Assembly (NCBI GenBank): GCA_938003725.1
Contig: CALKXX010000230.1
Coordinates: 1-28,959 of the forward strand
Direction: 5' to 3'
DNA from: an uncultured Sphingomonadaceae bacterium
GTDB taxonomy: Bacteria > Pseudomonadota > Alphaproteobacteria > Sphingomonadales > Sphingomonadaceae
Length of the DNA stretch: 28,959 nucleotides
A program made the position numbers and the translations under genes. Under the pieces are notes generated by a model. It made no database searches. It was not told the origin of the DNA and worked only from the letters and a program-made list of their open reading frames with translations. Each line of letters starts with the position of its first letter. Positions within the stretch are counted from its first letter, which is position 1. Below are positions 16,026 through 23,553 of this stretch, in pieces.

Positions 16026-17615
16026 TTAGAAGCGCAGCGCTTTAACTGTCTTCACCCCTTCCAGCTGACACACGGACCAGAGCACTGGCTCTTCTACCGG
16101 AGAGTCAATCGACAGCAGCAACACAGCTTCGCCGCCCGGTGCGTCCGACCGGCGGCCAAGATGGAACGTACCAATATTCACACCGGCTTCACCCAATGTA
16201 GTACCCACGCTGCCGATAAATCCAGGCTGATCCTGATTCACGATATAGAGCATATCACCATCCAGATCGGCCTCAACCTTGATACCGAATATTTCAACCA
16301 GGCGCGGTCCTGAACTGCCGAACAATGTTCCCGCTACCGATTTCTCGCCTTCACTTGTGGTGACGGATACGCGGATAAGTGTCTGGTAATCGCCTTCACG
16401 ATCATGCCGCACCTCGCGCACATCAAGCCCGCGTTCCTTGGCAAGATAGGGCGCGTTGACCATATTCACGCTGTCCGAATAGCGCCGCATGAACCCGGAC
16501 AATACTGCACCGGTAATGGGTTTCATATTCAATTCGGCGGCCGCCCCTTCGACCTCTATGGCAATGTTATGCAGGTCATCAGAAGATAGCTGTCCGACCA
16601 GGCTGCCCAATCGCTCGGCCAACGCCATATAGGGTTTTAGCTTCGGCGCTTCTTCAGCCGACAGGCTAGGCATGTTCAGCGCGTTGGTGACGCCGCCATT
16701 TACAAGATAGTCGGCCATTTGTTCGGCCACCTGTATGGCGACATTGACCTGTGCTTCGCTGGTCGACGCGCCCAGATGCGGCGTACAGATCAGGTTCGGC
16801 GTCCCAAACAGCGCGTTTTCTTTGGCTGGTTCCTGCGCATAGACGTCGAGCGCTGCGCCAGCGACCTGCCCCGAGACAAGCGCGTCTTTCAAAGCCGCCT
16901 CGTCAATAAGTCCGCCCCGCGCGCAATTGATGATCCGAACACCCGGCTTTGTTTTCGCCAATGCCTCTGCCGACAGGATATTTCGGGTCTGGTCCGTCAG
17001 CGGTGTGTGCATGGTAATAAAATCGGCACGCCCCAACAGCTCATCCAATGTGACCTTTTCCACGCCAATTTCCACTGCACGTTCGGCGGTCAGAAACGGG
17101 TCATAGGCGACCACTTTCATTTTCAGGCCAATGGCCCGTTCCGCCACGATTGAGCCGATATTCCCTGCGCCGATCAAACCAAGTGTTTTGGCGGTCAACT
17201 CGACGCCCATAAACTTGGATTTTTCCCATTTGCCGGCCTGTGTCGATACATCCGCGGTAGGCAACTGACGCGCCAGAGCAAACATCATCGCAATCGCATG
17301 TTCCGCTGTGGTGATGCTGTTGCCAAAAGGGGTGTTCATCACCACCACACCTTTGGCAGACGCCGCCGGGATATCGACATTGTCGACCCCAATGCCCGCG
17401 CGGCCGATGACTTTCAAATTGGCGGCGGCGTTCAAAATCTCTGGGGTCACCGTCGTCGATGAACGGATGGCTAAGCCATCATAGTCGCCGATAATTTTCA
17501 TCAACTCTTCGGGTGTCTGCCCGGTAATTTCATCGACTTCACACCCACGCTCGCGGAATATCTCGGCGGCACGCGCATTCATTTTGTCGGAGATAAGTAC
17601 TCTAGGTTTCGTCAT
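16026..17615 (-). CDS. serA: D-3-phosphoglycerate dehydrogenase
   Basis: A 529-residue long-form enzyme oxidising 3-phosphoglycerate to 3-phosphohydroxypyruvate with NAD+, the first step of serine synthesis. The Rossmann fingerprint GAGNIG is at 149-154. The catalytic triad is Arg233 (NCARGG), Glu262 (YAQEP) and His280 (TPHLGAS). After about residue 320 come the intervening allosteric (ASB) domain and a C-terminal ACT domain (about 455-529, with NQDQPGFIG and VNIGTFHLGR) that in relatives binds serine for feedback. ATG 17615 has AGGAC 7 bases upstream. It is downstream of serC with a 100-base spacer that contains a hairpin, so the two probably share a transcript. Confidence 0.96.
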   Translation of the reverse strand: MTKPRVLISDKMNARAAEIFRERGCEVDEITGQTPEELMKIIGDYDGLAIRSSTTVTPEILNAAANLKVIGRAGIGVDNVDIPAASAKGVVVMNTPFGNSITTAEHAIAMMFALARQLPTADVSTQAGKWEKSKFMGVELTAKTLGLIGAGNIGSIVAERAIGLKMKVVAYDPFLTAERAVEIGVEKVTLDELLGRADFITMHTPLTDQTRNILSAEALAKTKPGVRIINCARGGLIDEAALKDALVSGQVAGAALDVYAQEPAKENALFGTPNLICTPHLGASTSEAQVNVAIQVAEQMADYLVNGGVTNALNMPSLSAEEAPKLKPYMALAERLGSLVGQLSSDDLHNIAIEVEGAAAELNMKPITGAVLSGFMRRYSDSVNMVNAPYLAKERGLDVREVRHDREGDYQTLIRVSVTTSEGEKSVAGTLFGSSGPRLVEIFGIKVEADLDGDMLYIVNQDQPGFIGSVGTTLGEAGVNIGTFHLGRRSDAPGGEAVLLLSIDSPVEEPVLWSVCQLEGVKTVKALRF

Positions 17616-17685
17616 AATATCGGTCCTGATTATATGTGCGGTCGCCGCGCCGGAACGCGGGTACCGTGCCGTGATTGCGGTCAGG

Positions 17686-17707
17686 GCTCCGAGTTTTTAC
17701 CCGGAGC
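17686..17707 (-). other. Hairpin in the serC-serA spacer
   Basis: On the transcribed strand GCTCCG / CGGAGC forms a 6-bp stem around a 10-base A-rich loop, beginning 8 bases after the serC stop codon. There is no T-run, so it is more likely an mRNA-processing or stability element, or a very weak terminator, than a true terminator. The rest of the spacer (17616-17685) is GC-rich with no clear promoter. Confidence 0.35.
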
Positions 17708-17715
17708 TCAGTAAT

Positions 17716-18888
17716 TTAGGAAAGCTCAGCTTTCACTTGCGCATAGGCCCATTCGATCCAAGGCAATAGGCGCGCGACGTCTTCCTGTTCTACGGTCGAA
17801 CCGCACCAGATACGCAGCGACGGCGGTGCGTCGCGATAGCCATTGAAATCATATCCAATGTCCATTTCGTCCAGCATGCCGGCAATCTTTGCCGGAACAG
17901 CGGCTTTGTTATCGTCGCTCAGACCATCATACCAATCGCCCTGAAACACCATACAGACCCCGGTATTGGTCCGTTTCGCGGGATCATCAACCATATTGCG
18001 GATCCACGGCGTCGCCTCGATCCAATCAAATACGGTCTGTGCATTGCGATCGGCTCTGGCATGAAGCTCTGACAAACCGCCAACAGATTTCGCCCATTCC
18101 AGAGATGCGATATAATCTTCGGTCGCCAGCAATGACGGCGTATTAATGGTCGCGCCGTCAAAGATGGCACGGTCCACTTTGTCGCCTTTCTTCACGCGGA
18201 AGATTTTTGGCAAAGGCCAGTCCGGATTGTGGTTTTCGATACGCGCCACTGCACGCGGGCTGAGGATCAGCATGCCGTGGCCCGCTTCTGAGCCCATGAC
18301 TTTTTGCCAGCTATAGGTAGTAGCATCCAGCTTTGACCAGTCCATTGGCTGCGCAAAAATTGCGCTGGTCGCATCGTTAATCGTCACGCCGTCGCGCGCA
18401 TCGGAAATCCAGTCAGTATTCGGTATCTTCGCACCGGACGTCGTGCCGTTATAGGTAAACACCACATCGTCGCCGGGATCAATTTGTGACAAGTCCGGGA
18501 TTTGGCCATAATCGGCATCAAGTACCGTCAGGCCAGCCGGCTTGAGTTGACTTACGGCATCCTGAATCCACACATTGCCAAAGCTTTCCCATGCGGCAAC
18601 CGTAACCGGACGCGCGCCCAGCATATTCCACATGGCCAGTTCCATCGCACCGGTATCGGACGCGGGAACAATACCGATTAGATAGTCATCCGGGATGCCG
18701 AGCAGCTCGCGGCTGAGGTCAATCGCATATTTCAGCCGGCCTTTACCGGTGGCGCTACGGTGCGAGCGACCCATGGCAATGGTGTTGATTTTATCGAGGG
18801 ACCAGCCAGGAAATTTGGCGGTGGGGCCCGAAGAAAAATTCGGGCAATTTGGACGCAACTCAGGTTGCGGAATCGTCGTATCAGTCAT
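17716..18888 (-). CDS. serC: Phosphoserine aminotransferase, alphaproteobacterial type
   Basis: A 390-residue PLP enzyme converting 3-phosphohydroxypyruvate to phosphoserine with glutamate as amino donor. RPNCPNFSSGPTAKFPGW near the start, RSHRSATGKGRL and the PLP-lysine region TYSWQKVMGSEAGHG (Lys196) match the divergent class found in alphaproteobacteria rather than the E. coli form. ATG 18888 is clear: GGAG lies about 11 bases upstream, and the in-frame extension to 18975 runs through a structured leader and reads as non-protein. It is the first gene of a serC-serA transcription unit. The leader (18895-18964) can fold so that the ribosome site is paired, suggesting leader-level control. 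Confidence 0.95.
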   Translation of the reverse strand: MTDTTIPQPELRPNCPNFSSGPTAKFPGWSLDKINTIAMGRSHRSATGKGRLKYAIDLSRELLGIPDDYLIGIVPASDTGAMELAMWNMLGARPVTVAAWESFGNVWIQDAVSQLKPAGLTVLDADYGQIPDLSQIDPGDDVVFTYNGTTSGAKIPNTDWISDARDGVTINDATSAIFAQPMDWSKLDATTYSWQKVMGSEAGHGMLILSPRAVARIENHNPDWPLPKIFRVKKGDKVDRAIFDGATINTPSLLATEDYIASLEWAKSVGGLSELHARADRNAQTVFDWIEATPWIRNMVDDPAKRTNTGVCMVFQGDWYDGLSDDNKAAVPAKIAGMLDEMDIGYDFNGYRDAPPSLRIWCGSTVEQEDVARLLPWIEWAYAQVKAELS

Positions 18889-18894
18889 TTTAAT

Positions 18895-18964
18895 GCTTCT
18901 CCTTACAGAGAGCTCGCGCGGCGTTGGGACCGCGTGGCCCGCAGCCCCATTGGAGGTGCGGACC
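18895..18964 (-). promoter_or_regulatory. Structured 5' leader of serC, candidate serC RNA motif
   Basis: Reading the minus strand, three stems follow one another. Stem 1 (18936-18964) pairs GGTCCGCA with TGCGGGCC over 8 bp, plus an inner CTCC/GGGG helix with an AAT loop. Stem 2 (18917-18934) pairs CGCGGT with GCCGCG over 6 bp with loop CCCAAC. Stem 3 (18895-18913) pairs GCTCTC with GAGAAGC (one bulged A) and covers the GGAG ribosome site. From memory, a 'serC' RNA motif of two hairpins was predicted computationally upstream of alphaproteobacterial serC-serA operons; position and architecture agree, but I cannot run the covariance model. A TATAGT-like -10 box lies at 18999-19004, which would give a leader of roughly 100 bases. 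Confidence 0.6.
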
Positions 18965-19015
18965 GACCAAGTCAAGCGACGATTTTGTTGCTTTCGATAC
19001 TATATGCAGGACGGT

Positions 19016-19330
19016 CTATTCTTTGCGGAACAGAATTTTGCCGCGGCGTGAAACCAATAGTTTTTCAAGACTAACAGGGTGGAAATAGGCCTCGACCCGG
19101 TCACCCTCGGGCGTCGTGCCATATACTTCGTAGCAGCCACCATCAACTTTGGATTTCTTAACTTTCCAGCCTTTTTTGACCAGATTTGCCTCAAGCTCGG
19201 TCTTCGTCTTCCAGCCTGACTGCGGCCCGGCTTCGCATTTCATTTTTCCTGTGGCGTGCGCTGGAACCGATAGACCTGCGGTCATGCCCACAGCTAAGGT
19301 TGCAGCGAAAAGACGAGTAGAAATTTTCAT
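19016..19330 (-). CDS. Small secreted PepSY-domain protein
   Basis: A 104-residue protein with a Sec signal peptide (residues 1-26, cleavage after AHA) and one PepSY-like domain (about 45-95: GWKVKKSKVDGGCYEVYG, then HPVSLEKLL). It has two cysteines in the mature part, Cys32 and Cys66, which might pair. PepSY domains inhibit peptidases in some proteins, and others accompany ferric-reductase-like membrane proteins. The gene starts 5 bases after the heme-protein stop, with GGAG inside the end of that gene, so the two are co-translated. A periplasmic role linked to its heme-membrane neighbour is inferred. Confidence 0.82.
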   Translation of the reverse strand: MKISTRLFAATLAVGMTAGLSVPAHATGKMKCEAGPQSGWKTKTELEANLVKKGWKVKKSKVDGGCYEVYGTTPEGDRVEAYFHPVSLEKLLVSRRGKILFRKE

Positions 19331-19335
19331 ATTGA

Positions 19336-19950
19336 TTACTCCGTTTGAACAGCTTTGGGTGTTGCCTTACTATATATGATAATGCCTCGCAATAGCTGAA
19401 ATAGCGCAAGCGGTGCAAAATGAATCAGTGCTCCGGTTACACCATCGTGGATTAACAGCCAGTGAGCAAGCGTGAGCAGCGCAGCCAGATAGACCAAGCG
19501 CTGTAAAGATTTCCACCGCTTACCCATCGCGCGCATCGCCGCGTTACTGCTGGTGATGGCCAGCGGCGTAAAGACCAGAAACGCCAGCCACCCGGTCCAT
19601 ATTCCCGGCGCATCAATTTCCGCCAGCATTGCAGAAACTTCTTCCATATCGATAACGTAAAATATCAGGTGCAATAAGGCATAACCAAAGGCCGCCAAAC
19701 CGAAGGATCGCCGCCTGCGCAGCAGCCAGGTCAACCAGCTACGATTCCCAAAAACCGTCATCATGGGCGAAATCAGCATAGCTATAATCATGAATCGCGC
19801 AGAGAATTCACCTGTTGGATGCAGCATATCCATAGCGATGACATCACCGGCCAAATAATTTCGCACCAATATCAAAGCTGGCACCGATAAAAATATCCAG
19901 AACACCGGCAGACTGTTCAATAGTCGCAACATCACCTTCATATAGCGCAT
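19336..19950 (-). CDS. Ferric reductase-like / MsrQ-like heme-binding membrane protein
   Basis: A 204-residue protein with about six helices and the ferric-reductase-like transmembrane layout. GYALLHLIFYV carries His94. RWKSLQRLVYLAALLTLAHW carries His163, 13 residues after Gln150. In MsrQ (YedZ) the equivalent stretch reads LHRLVY, so the middle histidine is replaced by Gln here while the outer two ligand positions are kept. The usual partner, the molybdopterin methionine-sulfoxide reductase MsrP, is absent; the next gene is a secreted PepSY protein. It probably carries electrons across the inner membrane via b heme to an unknown acceptor. The start is uncertain: ATG 19950, ATG 19941 and GTG 19971 are in frame and none has a strong ribosome site. 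Confidence 0.82.
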   Translation of the reverse strand: MRYMKVMLRLLNSLPVFWIFLSVPALILVRNYLAGDVIAMDMLHPTGEFSARFMIIAMLISPMMTVFGNRSWLTWLLRRRRSFGLAAFGYALLHLIFYVIDMEEVSAMLAEIDAPGIWTGWLAFLVFTPLAITSSNAAMRAMGKRWKSLQRLVYLAALLTLAHWLLIHDGVTGALIHFAPLALFQLLRGIIIYSKATPKAVQTE

Positions 19951-19980
19951 TTGAATATAGAAAGGGCGCACGTCCAGAAA

Positions 19981-20000
19981 TTAATTGTCGTAAATTGTCG
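19981..20000. repeat. Tandem 10-bp direct repeat upstream of the heme-protein gene
   Basis: TTAATTGTCG and TAAATTGTCG stand head to tail, differing at two bases and sharing ATTGTCG at exact 10-base spacing, one helical turn. This lies 31 bases upstream of the preferred start of the minus-strand heme-protein gene. The phasing suggests two protein contacts on one DNA face, but the protein is unknown. Confidence 0.4.
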
Positions 20001-20043
20001 CATCGTTCCGCCGGGCACACGCCTCGTGTGAACAGGCGTCCAT

Positions 20044-20059
20044 TTTTTGACGTCAAAAA
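20044..20059. promoter_or_regulatory. Perfect 16-bp palindrome in a divergent intergenic region
   Basis: TTTTTGACGTCAAAAA is a perfect palindrome centred on GACGTC, 40 bases before the extensin-like gene start and about 95 before the divergent heme-protein gene. It also contains TTGACG, usable as a -35 box on the plus strand. It could be a dimeric regulator's operator acting on one or both genes. A nearby CACACG/CGTGTG inverted repeat at 20016-20030 is a second, weaker candidate. Confidence 0.45.
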
Positions 20060-20098
20060 TTCAGCATGAATTAACCATATTCTGACAGTCCGGTTTTC

Positions 20099-20776
20099 AT
20101 GGGAACGATCCACGAAAATTATAACGCCATACGCATTGCCATATTATGGGGTGCTGTATCAATTTTGCTTAGCGCCTGCGGTGCGATTCCATCGGGGAAA
20201 AACCCCGCCCGGCCACAGAGTTCAGCGGGCATCGGTGCCTTTGACCCTAGCCCATCGGCAAAGCAATGTTTCAGCCAACTAGGCAAAGCCAATGTTCGCT
20301 TCTCACCTTTGCCAAACCGGAACTTTGGCAAAGGCTGTAGCCAGATTGACAGCATTAAATTGCTCGACGTCGGAACCGAGGTCTCCAATCTTGGCCCGGT
20401 GAAATGCCAACTGGCCAGCAAATTTGCCGCATGGACGGAATATGCGGTGAAACGTGCCGCGCGCCAATATCTTGGCAGTGAGCTAAAGCGCATAGAAACC
20501 ATGGGTAGTTATAATTGCCGGAACATCGCCGGGACGGGCAAGCGATCGGAACATGCCCACGCCAACGCAATTGATGTCTCGGCCTTTGTCTTGTCAGATG
20601 GACGCCGGATCACGGTCGAGGAACATTGGAAAAATGGTCGCCGGGAGAAACAGTTTCTCACCGCCATTCACGGCAGCGCCTGTAAACGCTTTGGCACCGT
20701 GCTAAGTCCCGACTATAATTACGCCCATCGCAATCATTTTCACTTTGACATGAGCGGCAATGGATATTGCCGCTAG
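20099..20776 (+). CDS. Extensin-like C-terminal domain protein, putative lipoprotein
   Basis: A 225-residue protein with a lipoprotein-like signal (LLSAC, Cys27) and an extensin-like domain (about 55-225). Despite the name, the bacterial family resembles LAS-type metallopeptidases. Here HAHANAID gives an H-x6-D pair (His152, Asp159) and AHRNHFHFD supplies the HxH (His213, His215), fitting a zinc site of D-alanyl-D-alanine-carboxypeptidase type. Six cysteines in the mature part may form disulfides. A role in peptidoglycan trimming is inferred and unproven. No strong ribosome site precedes ATG 20099, but this start gives the complete signal peptide. It is 62 bases upstream of the LOG-family gene. 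Confidence 0.86.
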   Translation: MGTIHENYNAIRIAILWGAVSILLSACGAIPSGKNPARPQSSAGIGAFDPSPSAKQCFSQLGKANVRFSPLPNRNFGKGCSQIDSIKLLDVGTEVSNLGPVKCQLASKFAAWTEYAVKRAARQYLGSELKRIETMGSYNCRNIAGTGKRSEHAHANAIDVSAFVLSDGRRITVEEHWKNGRREKQFLTAIHGSACKRFGTVLSPDYNYAHRNHFHFDMSGNGYCR

Positions 20777-20838
20777 GCTGGCACAACAAAACGACAAGCC
20801 TACTGGCATGTCATTGGCCTTTGCTTTAGAGCGAAGAC

Positions 20839-21708
20839 ATGACAAAAAAAGACCTACACGACCGCCGATTTTACCGTGCGGAACAGGAAGCTGCGTTCGC
20901 AAAACAACAAGCACCCAGCACGCCTCAGACCGAAGATCCTGCTTACACACTGGCTTTTCAGGATACGGATTTTCTTCTTCGCGAAGAATTGCGGCCCGTG
21001 CGTTTTCAACTGGAGCTCCTCAAACCGGAAATGTTGCTGGACGAAGCCGGTATCGGCTCCACACTGGTAATGTATGGGTCCGCCAGAATTCCAGAGCCGG
21101 ACAAGGCCGACGCGCTGATTGATGCGGCAACCGACGAAGCATCGCTAAAGACGGCGAAGCGGATAAAGGAAAAGGCAAAATATTACGACGAGGCACGCAG
21201 CCTGGCACGACTGGCAAGTGACTGCGGCATGTCGGAAAATGGCAAGCGCGACTTTGTGGTTTGCTCCGGTGGCGGGCCGTCCATCATGGAGGCGGCCAAC
21301 CGCGGTGCGCAAGATGTGGGCAAGGAATCTATTGGCCTTAATATCGTGTTGCCCCACGAACAGGCGCCAAATGAATATGTCACGCCGTCACTTAGTTTTC
21401 AGTTTCATTATTTCGCCCTGCGCAAGATGCATTTCCTGTTGCGGGCCCGGGCGGTTGCGGTTTTCCCAGGTGGATTTGGGACATTTGACGAATTTTTTGA
21501 ACTGTTGACGCTAGTTCAGACTGGCAAGATGGAACCGCTTCCCATCATATTATTTGGCAAAGATTTCTGGAACCGCGTGATAGATTTCGAGGCGCTCGCC
21601 GAAGAGGGCACGATTAGCCGGAAAGACCTGGACCTATTTCAGTTTGCCGAAACCGCCGATGAAGCCTGGTCGATTATCCAGCGCTTCTACGATTTAGATT
21701 GTGGGTAG
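20839..21708 (+). CDS. LOG family protein (TIGR00730-type nucleoside-monophosphate phosphoribohydrolase-like)
   Basis: A 289-residue Rossmann-fold protein of the family often misnamed 'lysine decarboxylase'. The two diagnostic motifs are present: GGGPSIMEAANRGA (144-157) and PGGFGTFDE (210-218), which in LOG enzymes bind and hydrolyse nucleoside 5'-monophosphates, including cytokinin nucleotides. An extra N-terminal segment of about 70 residues precedes the core, as in longer bacterial members, and residues 100-120 form a charged helix inserted between the first strand and motif 1. The bacterial role is probably nucleotide housekeeping; cytokinin production is possible but unsupported. It converges on the cytochrome c gene with 8 bases between the stops. 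Confidence 0.9.
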   Translation: MTKKDLHDRRFYRAEQEAAFAKQQAPSTPQTEDPAYTLAFQDTDFLLREELRPVRFQLELLKPEMLLDEAGIGSTLVMYGSARIPEPDKADALIDAATDEASLKTAKRIKEKAKYYDEARSLARLASDCGMSENGKRDFVVCSGGGPSIMEAANRGAQDVGKESIGLNIVLPHEQAPNEYVTPSLSFQFHYFALRKMHFLLRARAVAVFPGGFGTFDEFFELLTLVQTGKMEPLPIILFGKDFWNRVIDFEALAEEGTISRKDLDLFQFAETADEAWSIIQRFYDLDCG

Positions 21709-21716
21709 GTAAGCGC

Positions 21717-22373
21717 TTATTCAGCAGCAGCTGCGGTATCAGCTTCAACTGTTTCCTCCGCAACCGCTTCAGCGGCTTCGGCTTCGGCGGCTTCGGCGGC
21801 TGCTTCCTCAGCGGCGGCAGGTGCTTCCGCGTCAACTGCGTCTAATGCAGGAGGTTCCGGGAAGGGCAGGTTGGAACCGTTGGCATTCATATAAGCAATC
21901 ACATTGGCACGATCTTCGGATTTCCCAAGGCCAGCAAAGGTCATTTTCGTGCCATTGGCATATTTACGCGGGCTGATCAGCCAAGCGTTCATATTGTCGA
22001 AATTCCAGTTCCCCTCAATGGATTTCAGAACGTCGGAATAGGCAAACCCGGCTTTGGCAGCATGCGGTTGGCCCAAAATGCCATAGAGATTTGGTCCAAT
22101 GCCATCCGCGCCGCCCTGTGCAACAGTGTGACAGGCAGTGCATTTTTTGAATACTTTTTCGCCGGCCGCGACATCGGATTTGGCCAACATCATGCTCATC
22201 GGTATTTCCACTGGTCCAGCATCGGACGATTCGACGCCTTCAATTTCATAACCCATGGTTTCGGGACGCTGAGGGCTATCGGCATGAAAATATTTACCGC
22301 TGACTATGGAGAAACCCAATGCCGCTATTCCGCCAAATAGAACCCAGCCTGCAATCGTATTATTATCGCTCAT
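21717..22373 (-). CDS. Membrane-anchored class I cytochrome c (CycM/c552 type)
   Basis: A 218-residue protein with an uncleaved N-terminal anchor (residues 9-26), a periplasmic linker, and a cytochrome c domain (about 65-165). The heme site is CTACH (78-82), with Met144 in GTKMTFAG the expected sixth ligand. It probably carries electrons from the bc1 complex to a terminal oxidase. The C-terminal 40 residues (178-218) are an unusual Ala/Glu-rich acidic tail. ATG 22373 is chosen because the anchor follows directly; the in-frame extension to 22421 is poorly supported. It is divergent from pheA with about 200 bases between starts, an arrangement I recall from other sphingomonads. Confidence 0.93.
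   Translation of the reverse strand: MSDNNTIAGWVLFGGIAALGFSIVSGKYFHADSPQRPETMGYEIEGVESSDAGPVEIPMSMMLAKSDVAAGEKVFKKCTACHTVAQGGADGIGPNLYGILGQPHAAKAGFAYSDVLKSIEGNWNFDNMNAWLISPRKYANGTKMTFAGLGKSEDRANVIAYMNANGSNLPFPEPPALDAVDAEAPAAAEEAAAEAAEAEAAEAVAEETVEADTAAAAE
21738..21826 (-). repeat. Low-complexity GCTTC/GGCGGC repeat encoding an Ala/Glu tail
   Basis: Short tandem units of GGCTTC and GGCGGC (plus strand), with close variants, make up most of this stretch and encode alternating Ala and Glu codons at the 3' end of the cytochrome c gene. Such tracts can change length by slippage, in 3-base steps without loss of frame. Confidence 0.7.
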
Positions 22374-22574
22374 AAATTCCCTCATGCCCCTGGCAATGAA
22401 ACGGTCGAACCTTCCGGCCACCGCAAGTTTCGGCCTCCTCTAATAAGTGCGCGCGCCGTAGGCAAGCCTTACTGACAAAATTGCGGTCGATTTCCCTGTT
22501 ATATCCCTTGCCCAATGTCCCGCCTTTGGATAGTCGCGGCGCCGGGGCGTTGTACAAAACACACAGGGAACATC

Positions 22575-23474
22575 ATGGATAGTTTTCCGAAAAATGCGTT
22601 AGGCATGGTCAAAAAAATGTCGGACGAGGCGACAAAAAACCCTTTGTCCGCCATGGCTTTTCAGGGCGCACCGGGTGCGAATTCACATCTCGCCGCGATG
22701 GAATTTGAACCTGATTGCCTGCCGCTCCCCTGTTTTTCCTTTGAAGATGCGCTGGAGTCGGTCAAACTGGGATTGGCCGGCAGTGCGATCATTCCGATAG
22801 AAAACTCGCTTCACGGCCGTGTCGCCGATATCCATTTCCTGTTGCCGGAATCGGGCTTACACATTGTCGCGGAATATTTCATGTCGATTCAACATTGCCT
22901 GATGGCCAAATCTGCCGATGCAAAGATTACAACGGCGATGAGCCACCCACAGGCGCTAGGCCAATGTCGCCACTATTTGCGGCGACAAAATATCATTCCC
23001 GTCGCTTATGCCGATACCGCAGCGGCGGCAGCCTTTGTTGCGCAAAATGATGATGCTCAGGCAGCAGCTATCGCGCCCCCACTTGCCGCGCAGATATATG
23101 GACTGCAACCAGTCCAACAATCGATTGAAGATCGTGCCGACAACATGACGCGGTTTGTGATTCTTGCGCCAGAGGCCAATGTCCCTGAACCCAACGGACC
23201 GGTCATGACGACGTTCATTTTCGAGGTGAAGAACATTCCTGCAGCCCTGTACAAAGCAATGGGCGGCTTTGCGACCAATGGCGTGAACATGACCAAGCTG
23301 GAAAGCTATCAACAGGGCAGCAGCTTTTCCGCCACCGAATTTTATGCCGATATAGAGGGTGCACCGGGCGATCCGCCGGTGGACCGAGCGCTGGAAGAAC
23401 TGGCCTTTCACTGCAACAGCGTTCGGGTTCTGGGCACGTATCGACAGGCGAGGCCTCGGACGGTTGGCGCCTAG
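22575..23474 (+). CDS. pheA: Prephenate dehydratase with ACT domain
   Basis: A 299-residue monofunctional enzyme that turns prephenate into phenylpyruvate for phenylalanine synthesis; no chorismate mutase domain is fused. The catalytic core covers about 26-200, with FQGAPGANSH, PIENSLHGRV and the DNMTRF motif (189-194) holding the key Thr. The ACT domain (about 210-290) has GFATNGVNMTKLESYQ, where the classic GALV and ESRP feedback motifs are altered (ESYQ in place of ESRP). This is common in alphaproteobacteria as I recall, so phenylalanine inhibition may differ from the E. coli type. ATG 22575 has CAGGGAA upstream; the longer in-frame start at 22515 is rejected. The 200-base divergent region to the cytochrome gene holds nothing else I recognise. 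Confidence 0.95.
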   Translation: MDSFPKNALGMVKKMSDEATKNPLSAMAFQGAPGANSHLAAMEFEPDCLPLPCFSFEDALESVKLGLAGSAIIPIENSLHGRVADIHFLLPESGLHIVAEYFMSIQHCLMAKSADAKITTAMSHPQALGQCRHYLRRQNIIPVAYADTAAAAAFVAQNDDAQAAAIAPPLAAQIYGLQPVQQSIEDRADNMTRFVILAPEANVPEPNGPVMTTFIFEVKNIPAALYKAMGGFATNGVNMTKLESYQQGSSFSATEFYADIEGAPGDPPVDRALEELAFHCNSVRVLGTYRQARPRTVGA

Positions 23475-23507
23475 GCTTTCCAAATCTGTGGCGATCTGCC
23501 CGGCCGA

Positions 23508-23536
23508 TTGACAAACTCGATATTTAACCATATGTC
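23508..23536 (+). promoter_or_regulatory. Candidate promoter of the ArsR-SRPBCC operon
   Basis: TTGACA at 23508-23513 is a consensus -35 box, and TATGTC at 23531-23536 lies 17 bases later as a -10 box. Transcription would start near 23543, almost at the start codon, implying a leaderless or nearly leaderless mRNA. The -10 match is modest. Confidence 0.45.
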
Positions 23537-23553
23537 ACTTATTGGTGACATAT
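23530..23553. promoter_or_regulatory. Inverted-repeat operator overlapping the ArsR start codon
   Basis: ATATGTCAC and GTGACATAT form a perfect 9-bp inverted repeat around a 6-base TTATTG spacer. It covers the candidate -10 box and the likely TTG/GTG start codons of the downstream regulator. Placement and symmetry fit an autorepressor site for the dimeric winged-helix protein encoded next. Confidence 0.65.
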
